Assembly: GCA_003230795.1 (NCBI GenBank)
Contig: QIGM01000383.1
Coordinates: 1-6,972, forward strand
DNA from: a bacterium
Lineage (GTDB): Bacteria; Bdellovibrionota_C; UBA2361; SZUA-149
Length of the DNA stretch: 6,972 nucleotides
Direction of reading: 5' to 3'
Shown: positions 1 to 4,990 of the stretch, in pieces
Position numbering within the stretch: the stretch's first letter is position 1
Layout of the letters: each line of letters starts with the position of its first letter
Made by a program: the position numbers and the translations under genes
Notes under the pieces: model-generated
What the model was told of the DNA's origin: nothing
Database searches by the model: none
What the model saw: the letters and a program-made list of their open reading frames with translations, nothing else

Positions 1-661
1 ACTGGTGGTCACTGCCCCCGAACCACTACTAAACCTTAGTTCTCTTGATCGGATGCTCGCGGCAGCCCATAAAGAAAACATTCCAACCTGCATTATCTTA
101 AATAAGGCCGACCTTGAGAATTCAAAAGAGGCTCTCTCCCACTTGGAGCAAATCTATTCGCAAGTCGCACTTCAAACTCTTTGCGTAAGCGCTCACAGCG
201 GCGAGGGACTGGGCGATATCGTAAAACTTTTGAAACCGGATGAAAGAGAAAAAATTGCCATCGCCGGTGTTTCTGGCGTCGGAAAGAGCAGCTTACTCAA
301 CGAATTAATACCGAACTCCGAAGCGCGAACCGGAGACGTAAGTCAAAGGACTGGGCAGGGCAAGCAGACCACCTCACATGTCGAGGCTCATATCTACGCC
401 CGTTCCGGCAAGCCTTCGCTTCTTATCGATCTGCCCGGCATTCAAAATTTTGGAGTGTCACATTTAAGCGACGTAGAAGTAAGAGACAGCCTAAAAGAGT
501 TCGAGGCTTTCGCAGCAAACTGTCGCTTCAATAACTGCTGGCATCTCGCGGAACCCGACTGCGCTATTCAGTCAGCACTTAAAAACGGCGAAATACCGCA
601 GTCGAGATACGACGCCTATATCGACATGTTGCAAGAGGTCAGAGGACGCCAGGATTACTAG
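1..661 (+). CDS. rsgA: Ribosome small subunit-dependent GTPase A (RsgA), C-terminal part, cut by the left edge
   Basis: RsgA is a cytoplasmic GTPase that binds the 30S subunit and helps late maturation and release of RbfA. The reading frame is open to the left edge (from base 2), so the GTG at 5 is an internal valine and the N-terminal OB-fold domain lies outside the window. Counting from that codon, the GTPase motifs appear in the permuted order of this family: G4 NKAD (33-36), G5 SAHSGEG (62-68), P-loop GVSGVGKS (88-95), switch I with TT (122-123), and G3 DLPG (142-145). A zinc knuckle follows, with Cys173, Cys178, His180 and Cys186, then a C-terminal helix. The residue just before TT is Gln121 where E. 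coli RsgA has a catalytic His. The gene ends inside the 3' end of the convergent channel gene. The family assignment is firm. Confidence 0.96.
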   Translation, partial: LVVTAPEPLLNLSSLDRMLAAAHKENIPTCIILNKADLENSKEALSHLEQIYSQVALQTLCVSAHSGEGLGDIVKLLKPDEREKIAIAGVSGVGKSSLLNELIPNSEARTGDVSQRTGQGKQTTSHVEAHIYARSGKPSLLIDLPGIQNFGVSHLSDVEVRDSLKEFEAFAANCRFNNCWHLAEPDCAIQSALKNGEIPQSRYDAYIDMLQEVRGRQDY

Positions 662-1619
662 CCACTGCCGCCTCGAAGCACTTTAAGTTGCTTACGTCGC
701 TTACCCCCCGATATGCGTTCGCGTCGTTTCGAATTCGACGATGCACGGCATTGACACTCTCCTGCAGAGTATCAAGTTGAGAAGAGAGCAACTGCATTTC
801 ATCTGCAATAGAGAGTCGCTTGGCCTTTTGGTGCTCAATGATTCGATCTAAATCCGCTTCGGCTTGAAGCTCCTGCATCCCAGTGAGAATAACACCAACA
901 AAAAGGTTCAGGACGATCATTGTGCCGAGCAAAACAAAACTCACAAAGTAGAGCACTGAAAATAACGGCATCGTAGCTGCTACCGCATCCAAGCCTACGT
1001 AACTCTCCGCTGCATACTTATCGCTTCCGTACATCTGGATGTACATGATGTCCGTCCAGTCCTCGAGAGTGACAACTCGAAACAAGGACACCATCGCAAT
1101 GGCGAGCGTGCCAAAGTGAATCGGGTCATTACGCCCAAACATCAGCGTACCAACCACCGCATAGACATAAAATAGAACGCCGAGAAGAAGACTCACGTAA
1201 CTGATTGAAGGCAGAGATTTCAGCAAAGCCCCAACAAGCACCTGCATCCGCGGAATCACTGTCACAAGACGCAAGACCCGAAGTATACGGAGCAAACGTG
1301 CTGCAGCTAGATACTCAAAATGCAAAGGCAGGAAACAAACCAGAACGATAGTAAAATCAAAGACGTTCCATGGGTCGTAGAAATAGAGAGACGGCCGGCG
1401 ACCTCGGGCAATGAGCTTCACTGCAATTTCAAAACTAAAGAAAAGTAGGACGGCTTTATCCAGCCCTAGGAGTAAATCTTTATGACGCTCGAATATTCCC
1501 GGGTAGGTCTCGATTCCAACGAGCGCACTGGCAAAAAGAATCGCAAGCACAACCGCGCTTCGGAATACGAATGATTTGGAGATTCGCTTGCAGAGGAGGA
1601 CCATAAACTCGGAGAACAC
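639..1619 (-). CDS. Single-domain voltage-gated cation channel (BacNav/ion transport family) with TLEDWTD filter
   Basis: This is an inner-membrane, six-helix, one-domain channel subunit of the PF00520 ion-transport family, which assembles as tetramers. Visible parts are S1 (about 20-38), S2 (52-72, Glu64), S3 (85-100, Asp88), S4 (103-124, with Arg108, 111, 114 and 117 at every third position), S5 (138-161), pore helix (170-183), filter TLEDWTD (184-190), S6 (215-247), and an acidic/heptad-like tail (249-297) that probably forms a coiled coil. The S4 charges argue for voltage sensing. The filter has three acidic residues (Glu186, Asp187, Asp190), unlike the TLESW of sodium-selective NaChBac/NavAb, so calcium or mixed permeability is inferred. 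Length (326 aa) is slightly above NaChBac. The first codon is GTG directly after an in-frame TAG. ATG at 1602-1604 (321 aa) is an equally good start, and neither has a strong ribosome site. The 3' end overlaps rsgA by 23 bases. Confidence 0.9.
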   Translation of the reverse strand: MFSEFMVLLCKRISKSFVFRSAVVLAILFASALVGIETYPGIFERHKDLLLGLDKAVLLFFSFEIAVKLIARGRRPSLYFYDPWNVFDFTIVLVCFLPLHFEYLAAARLLRILRVLRLVTVIPRMQVLVGALLKSLPSISYVSLLLGVLFYVYAVVGTLMFGRNDPIHFGTLAIAMVSLFRVVTLEDWTDIMYIQMYGSDKYAAESYVGLDAVAATMPLFSVLYFVSFVLLGTMIVLNLFVGVILTGMQELQAEADLDRIIEHQKAKRLSIADEMQLLSSQLDTLQESVNAVHRRIRNDANAYRGVSDVSNLKCFEAAVASNPGVL

Positions 1620-1679
1620 CTAAAAGATAGTAATGAGGTGCACATATTGCCAGGAAGTAGGAAAATGTCAAATTTCGTC

Positions 1680-1685
1680 TATACT
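1680..1685 (+). promoter_or_regulatory. Candidate -10 box (TATACT) upstream of yjbQ
   Basis: TATACT matches the sigma-70 -10 consensus at five of six positions and would give a leader of roughly 44 bases before the yjbQ ATG. No convincing -35 hexamer lies 16-18 bases upstream, so this is only a candidate. The divergent intergenic region (1620-1735) must also contain the channel promoter, for which I see no clear boxes. Confidence 0.22.
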
Positions 1686-1735
1686 CAAAGCCTTGATTTC
1701 TTTAGTGATACAGACAGCTTAAGTGAGTAACCAAG

Positions 1736-2143
1736 ATGATAGAAACATGTCGAGTTCACACCTCAGGTCAGGGTTTGTGGGAGATTACTGATAGAATTCA
1801 GACAATTGTACACAATGCTGATGTCTCTGAGGGTCTCTGCACCGTCTTCATTCGCCACACCTCCGCGAGCCTCACGATACAGGAGAACGCTGACCCTTCC
1901 GCAAAGCACGACCTTGAACAATGGATCAATCGCCAGATACCGGACTCAGACCCGCACTATACCCACACCATGGAAGGTCCTGACGATATGCCCTCCCACA
2001 TCAAGGCCGCAATTACCGCGACAACCTTATCCATACCGATCATGCACGGACGTCTAGCGTTAGGGACTTGGCAGGGAATTTATCTGTGGGAGCACAGAGT
2101 GCGCGCGCACAACCGAGAGTTAGTTGTTCACGTTGGGACCTAG
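1736..2143 (+). CDS. yjbQ: YjbQ/UPF0047 family protein (weak thiamine-phosphate synthase activity known in the family)
   Basis: This is a full-length (135 aa) small cytoplasmic protein of the YjbQ/UPF0047 family. Family hallmarks in order are FIRHTSASL (38-46), ENADP (50-54), HTMEGPDDMPSH (77-88), the GTWQ signature (110-113) and WEHR (118-121). The conserved histidines (41, 88, 120) and acidic residues around a pocket fit the metal- or phosphate-binding site seen in family structures. E. coli YjbQ can supply weak thiamine-phosphate synthase activity when thiE is missing, but the physiological role is not settled, so the enzymatic label should be read loosely. The start is the first ATG of the frame. 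The ribosome site is weak (AAGTGAG about 10 bases upstream). It is a single gene, divergent from the channel and closed on its right by the hairpin at 2168-2194. No thiamine gene is visible nearby. Confidence 0.93.
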   Translation: MIETCRVHTSGQGLWEITDRIQTIVHNADVSEGLCTVFIRHTSASLTIQENADPSAKHDLEQWINRQIPDSDPHYTHTMEGPDDMPSHIKAAITATTLSIPIMHGRLALGTWQGIYLWEHRVRAHNRELVVHVGT

Positions 2144-2167
2144 TCGAAGAGGAATGAGGCTCTAAGT

Positions 2168-2194
2168 TGGGACGCACACGCTATGTGCGTCCCA
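2168..2194. terminator. Perfect 11-bp hairpin between convergent genes, possible bidirectional terminator
   Basis: Arms 2168-2178 (TGGGACGCACA) and 2184-2194 (TGTGCGTCCCA) are exact reverse complements around a 5-base loop (CGCTA). The hairpin sits 24 bases after the yjbQ stop and 12 bases beyond the stop of the facing gene, which is the usual place for a shared terminator. Neither strand has a T-tract after the stem, so termination may be weak or the hairpin may serve as a 3'-end stabiliser. Confidence 0.6.
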
Positions 2195-2206
2195 CTGAAA
2201 CAAAAG

Positions 2207-2890
2207 CTACTGAGGAGGTGCCGGAGATGGAGATGCCGGCGCAGCAGCTGGTGGAGCTTTCAACATCCCACTTGGCACCGCGCCACCTGTTTTTACTGGT
2301 GGTGCTTTTTGCTCAACAGCAAAACCTGGTGAGGAGAGAAGCCATTTGCCATCTTTGAGAACAAAATCCACATCGTGGGTCTTTTCCTCGCCAGCAAACG
2401 TCGTCGTAAGCGGTACAACTGCATCATCGCCAGTAATCTTAGCAGTTCCTACGTTATACTCAGTCTTTGCGATTTTATCCTTCATCTCCGCTTCTTTCTT
2501 CTTAATGACTGTCTCCATTTGTGAAACAGTAGCTCGCATCATCGCCTGCTGATCTTCAGGAACTTGACTCATGCGCATTTCGACGTGCTTCTTCATCATC
2601 GCGGCGGGGTTCTTGAGAACTTCTCGGTAAAACTCCTTCAGCTTAACTGGACTGTCGAGCTGCATGAGTTGTTTTTGTTGCTCCGGAGCTTCCGCGTAAG
2701 CAGAATCCCAATCGACATACTCGACTATCGGGGCACTATTCTCTTCCGCCTTAATCTTGGTAACGATTTCTTGCATTACTTCTTCTGGCGTCTCAGCTAC
2801 TACCGGAGTAGTGACGCAAACAGTCGCGGCAAAACAGACAGACGCTGAGATAAGGCGTGAGAGGGATCGACTGGACAAGCACAGACTCAT
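2207..2890 (-). CDS. Exported protein of unknown function with Met-rich helical region and Pro/Ala-rich tail
   Basis: I do not recognise a named family. From the ATG at 2890 the protein has 227 aa. It has a signal peptide with Arg8/Arg12 and a hydrophobic core to about residue 28, with likely cleavage at PVVA|ETP (after Ala32), so it is probably periplasmic. A long charged helical region follows, and residues 93-141 hold nine Met plus many Lys/Glu. Then come short beta-like segments with alternating hydrophobics (144-187) that end in a DGKWLL motif typical of NTF2-like or DUF4878-like sheets. The C-terminal 32 residues are a Pro/Ala/Ser tail, probably disordered. ATG 2890 is chosen because AGGAG lies 5 bases before it. 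A TTG at 2908 would add six residues but has no ribosome site. The gene is divergent from another exported unknown protein (3056-3793) and convergent with yjbQ. That this is a real gene is fairly sure; its function is open. Confidence 0.8.
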   Translation of the reverse strand: MSLCLSSRSLSRLISASVCFAATVCVTTPVVAETPEEVMQEIVTKIKAEENSAPIVEYVDWDSAYAEAPEQQKQLMQLDSPVKLKEFYREVLKNPAAMMKKHVEMRMSQVPEDQQAMMRATVSQMETVIKKKEAEMKDKIAKTEYNVGTAKITGDDAVVPLTTTFAGEEKTHDVDFVLKDGKWLLSSPGFAVEQKAPPVKTGGAVPSGMLKAPPAAAPASPSPAPPQ

Positions 2891-2895
2891 TGAAG

Positions 2896-2900
2896 CTCCT
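2896..2900 (-). promoter_or_regulatory. Ribosome binding site AGGAG deciding the ATG start at 2890
   Basis: Read on the minus strand, AGGAG lies 5 bases before the ATG at 2888-2890. This favours that codon over the in-frame TTG at 2906-2908, which would place the Shine-Dalgarno sequence inside the coding region. Confidence 0.7.
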
Positions 2901-3055
2901 GAATTCAAAATACGTAGGTCAAAAACAATCGATAGCCTAGCACAGGAGGTATTGGAAGTAAGTCGACAATTAGTCCTCTATTCTTGGCTTTTATTAATGA
3001 TTTTGAGCTATGCTTGGGCGAGTAAACCTAATTACAGCGATCATTACTGAGAAGA

Positions 3056-3793
3056 ATGCCCAGAATAGTCCTTCGAATTTTACTTTGTTTTTCGTTCCTA
3101 CTTGCTTCTATCTCAAGCGGAGGCCTTTTCGTGCAGTTTCTGATGCCGATATCAGGAATTAACTCGGCGCACGCACAGGACAAGCCAACGGAAGAAGAAG
3201 CGATCCGTAGTAGCTTTCAGTCTTACCGAGAGGCGATTCTCCAGGGTGACGGAGCCAAGGCAGTAAACTTCATCTCCCAGAAGACCCTGGACTACTACGC
3301 CGAATTGAGAGACCTAGCACTTTACGGCGAAGCACCTCGCGTAATGGCTCTCGACCTGATGGACAGATTGATGATCATAAGTCTTCGTCATCGAATCAGC
3401 GTCGAAAACTTACAAAAAATGAACGAGACTCAGCTCTTCATCTACTCAGTGCAAAACGGTTGGATCGGTAAAGAGAGTATACAACGCTTAAAATTAGATG
3501 GGATAATTGTTGAGTCACGTACCGCCAAGGCGAGCTACCGATTTGACAATAAAAAAACGGGGTTATCTTTGCTGTTCTACAAACAAACAACCAATGGGCA
3601 AACAACCGATGGGCAGAAAAACGGCTGGGCTTTGGACCTCACCAATGTCTTACGCACCGGGAACGCGGCGCTTGAGCAGACGCTTAAGAACCAAGGACGT
3701 GATGAGAACGAGTTTATTTTCGCCGCAATAGCAAAAGTCACCGGCATCGAGCCACCACAAGGAATTTGGCACCCTCCGCTCTATCGCAAGTGA
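3056..3793 (+). CDS. Exported protein of unknown function, possible NTF2-like fold
   Basis: This is a 245-aa protein of no family I can name. Residues 1-40 form a long signal peptide: Arg3/Arg7, hydrophobic stretch 8-30, and a likely cleavage site SAHA|QDK after Ala40, so it is probably periplasmic. The mature part opens with helices (46-60, 66-90) carrying an EEEAIRSSFQSYREAILQGD stretch typical of NTF2/SnoaL-like domains. Later come beta-like segments around YRFDNKKTGLSLLFY and NGWALDL. A tandem QTTNG/QTTDG (177-186) sits in the predicted turn between two strands. The C-terminus ends in an IWHPPLY segment. The start is the first ATG with a signal peptide behind it, and the ribosome site (GAGAAG) is modest. 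It is divergent from the exported protein at 2207-2890 and convergent with trhO (29 bases between the stops, no terminator seen). Confidence 0.78.
   Translation: MPRIVLRILLCFSFLLASISSGGLFVQFLMPISGINSAHAQDKPTEEEAIRSSFQSYREAILQGDGAKAVNFISQKTLDYYAELRDLALYGEAPRVMALDLMDRLMIISLRHRISVENLQKMNETQLFIYSVQNGWIGKESIQRLKLDGIIVESRTAKASYRFDNKKTGLSLLFYKQTTNGQTTDGQKNGWALDLTNVLRTGNAALEQTLKNQGRDENEFIFAAIAKVTGIEPPQGIWHPPLYRK
3584..3613 (+). repeat. Two tandem 15-bp units inside the coding region
   Basis: Units 3584-3598 and 3599-3613 (CAAACAACCRATGGG) differ at one base of 15. They encode QTTNG and QTTDG, so gain or loss of a unit would stay in frame and only lengthen or shorten a turn in the exported protein. 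Confidence 0.85.
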
Positions 3794-3822
3794 TTCGTCT
3801 TATAATATGCGCTAGGACTTTT

Positions 3823-4710
3823 TCAGCTACTGACGACCCTATTCTGCTTTCGCATTAATTGGTTTGCGCAATCTTTAGAACAGGTGCCCTTGGCTATTTG
3901 CGGTCTGCACCCCTCACAAACTACTGCTGCTTCACCACAATTATCGCACTCAATGCGAGTCTTTCCAGGATTTCCACAATGCGGACACAAACTATATGTT
4001 TCAGAAGGTTTTAGCTCGGCATCGACGGCAACACGATGATCGAAAACAAAGCATTCCCCATCAAACAAACCATCCTTAACTTCTTCGAGGTAGCGAAGGA
4101 TTCCGCCTTTCAATTGATAGACCTCTTTGTAACCTTGTTGAACCATTTCGGTTGAGGCTTTCTCGCAGCGAATTCCGCCTGTGCAATACATCAGAATCTT
4201 TTTATCTTTTGGAATATGACTAGACTCGACAAAGTGAGAAAACTCCTGAAAGTTCACCAAACCCGGATCGCAAGCCCCGCGAAACGCTCCTAACTCCGTT
4301 TCGTAAGAGTTTCTCGTGTCGAGCACGACGATATCATCCCACTCCTCCAAAGCCTTATGCCACTCCTCCGGAGTTAGATGTTGCCCCTCGGATGGAACAC
4401 CGACCAAATGCTCTCCACTTGTGACGATCTCAGCTCGAATCTTAATTTTAAATCTACGAAACGGGCGATCCTGCGTTTCGCTGCGCTTGTATTCCCACTC
4501 TTCGCTACCGGCAAGCTCATTGAGCGTTGACTCAAAAGCGCTCACGCCTTCTTCCGAGCCGGCGATAGTTCCGTTAATGCCCTCGGTCGCGAGTATCAGC
4601 AGGCCGCAAATCTCTAAGGACTTCGCCGCTTGCTCTAGGCGCGCAAGAACGTCCTCAATCTCTGACTGAGATATGGCAAAAAATCGATAAAAGCCGCTTA
4701 CACTATACAT
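3823..4710 (-). CDS. trhO: tRNA uridine(34) hydroxylase, rhodanese family (TrhO/YceA)
   Basis: TrhO uses O2 to hydroxylate U34 in the wobble position of certain tRNAs. The 5-hydroxyuridine is then converted to mo5U or cmo5U derivatives. Residues 1-100 form the N-terminal ferredoxin-like domain with the family motif TEGINGTIAG (42-51). Residues 115-215 form the rhodanese domain with LDTRN (130-134), the active-site loop CTGGIRCEKA (Cys176, Arg181, Cys182) and KGGI (201-204). FDHRVAVD (223-230) follows, then a C-terminal zinc-binding-like region with Cys pairs 242/245, 255/258, 265/268 and 277/281. Length is 295 aa, shorter than the 350 aa of E. coli YceA but within the family. ATG at 4710 has AGGA about 12 bases upstream, a loose fit. 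It is transcribed away from hemE with a palindromic element between them, and no functional link with its neighbours is evident. Confidence 0.95.
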   Translation of the reverse strand: MYSVSGFYRFFAISQSEIEDVLARLEQAAKSLEICGLLILATEGINGTIAGSEEGVSAFESTLNELAGSEEWEYKRSETQDRPFRRFKIKIRAEIVTSGEHLVGVPSEGQHLTPEEWHKALEEWDDIVVLDTRNSYETELGAFRGACDPGLVNFQEFSHFVESSHIPKDKKILMYCTGGIRCEKASTEMVQQGYKEVYQLKGGILRYLEEVKDGLFDGECFVFDHRVAVDAELKPSETYSLCPHCGNPGKTRIECDNCGEAAVVCEGCRPQIAKGTCSKDCANQLMRKQNRVVSS

Positions 4711-4809
4711 TGAAAAAATAGTTCCTAGTTCTTTAAAATTAGCTTGCTTCCGGGCTTGTCTACCAGAATCCTAAGCTCGGTCAATATTCTGGCGGATGTT
4801 CGGCGATCA

Positions 4810-4884
4810 GTAAAAAAGGTGCCAGGCACCATTCTCGGGATATTCGAAGAAATTCCCGCGAATGGTGCCTGGCACCTTTTTTAC
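4810..4884. repeat. 75-bp palindromic element with two GGTGCCWGGCACC cores (REP/MITE-like)
   Basis: Arms 4810-4833 and 4861-4884 are perfect 24-bp inverted repeats. Pairing continues inward by one base pair, one T/C mismatch and five more pairs (CGGGA/TCCCG), leaving a 13-base loop (4841-4853). Each arm contains its own 13-bp palindrome, GGTGCC-A-GGCACC at 4818-4830 and its complement at 4864-4876. The outer ends are A6 on the left and T6 on the right, so on either strand the hairpin is followed by a U-tract, as in a bidirectional intrinsic terminator. It lies upstream of both trhO and hemE, so it ends neither gene. Its form fits a repetitive extragenic palindrome or miniature mobile element, or an insulator between divergent promoters. 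No clear target-site duplication is visible. Confidence 0.85.
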
Positions 4885-4890
4885 GCGACA

Positions 4891-4919
4891 TTCACACGAA
4901 GGAAAAATGCTGCTAAACC
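4891..4919 (+). promoter_or_regulatory. hemE: Candidate hemE promoter (TTCACA, 17 bp, extended -10 TGCTAAACC)
   Basis: TTCACA at 4891-4896 matches the -35 consensus at five of six positions. A 17-base spacer ends in TGC just before TAAACC (4914-4919), which is a weak -10 partly compensated by the extended TGn element. The start of transcription would fall near 4926, giving a leader of about 65 bases that includes the hairpin at 4953-4970. This is only a sequence match. Confidence 0.28.
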
Positions 4920-4952
4920 TTAGATCCTAAATCGCGAATGAGTTTCCCACAG

Positions 4953-4970
4953 GGCGCTTAAGTAAGCGCC
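4953..4970 (+). other. Short perfect inverted repeat in the hemE leader
   Basis: GGCGCTTA (4953-4960) and TAAGCGCC (4963-4970) are exact reverse complements with two bases between. In RNA this would be a 7-bp stem with a 4-base loop. It ends 10 bases before the hemE Shine-Dalgarno sequence. It could be a leader RNA hairpin or a site for a dimeric DNA-binding regulator. Confidence 0.5.
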
Positions 4971-4980
4971 TAAGATAATT

Positions 4981-4985
4981 AAGGA
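4981..4985 (+). promoter_or_regulatory. hemE: hemE ribosome binding site (AAGGA)
   Basis: AAGGA lies 5 bases before ATG 4991 and fixes this start. The protein then begins 18 residues before the PVWLMRQAGR signature, shorter than in E. coli HemE but including the first helix. Confidence 0.7.
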
Positions 4986-4990
4986 TTCAT

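Noticed and set aside
1480..1671. Minus-strand 63-codon frame over the start of the channel gene
   Set aside because: It lies in another frame of the channel N-terminus. The channel frame reads as clear S1-S2 helices, so this one is a shadow.
2890..2908. TTG at 2906-2908 as start of the exported protein
   Set aside because: It would add six residues ahead of the signal peptide, has no ribosome site, and places the AGGAG that serves ATG 2890 inside the gene.
2757..3050. Plus-strand open frame of 97 codons
   Set aside because: Most of it is antisense to the 5' half of the exported-protein gene, and its sequence has no family features. Only its last 32 codons lie in intergenic DNA and are treated as a low-interest finding.
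3584..3613. Repeat pair as a CRISPR or regulatory iteron
   Set aside because: There are only two adjacent units with no spacer, they are in frame, and they code for a repeated turn. A slippage duplication is simpler.
4316..4669. Plus-strand 117-codon frame opposite trhO
   Set aside because: It is Ser/Pro-rich, low-information sequence antisense to a gene with full TrhO motifs, and no ribosome site supports it.
4801..4893. Target-site duplication flanking the palindromic element
   Set aside because: GCGA occurs on both sides (4803-4806 and 4885-4888), but only the right copy abuts the element, so it is probably chance.
4711..4990. Small RNA or tRNA gene in the trhO-hemE intergenic region
   Set aside because: No cloverleaf, T-loop or other RNA-gene signature was seen. 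The structure there is explained by the palindromic element and the short leader hairpin.
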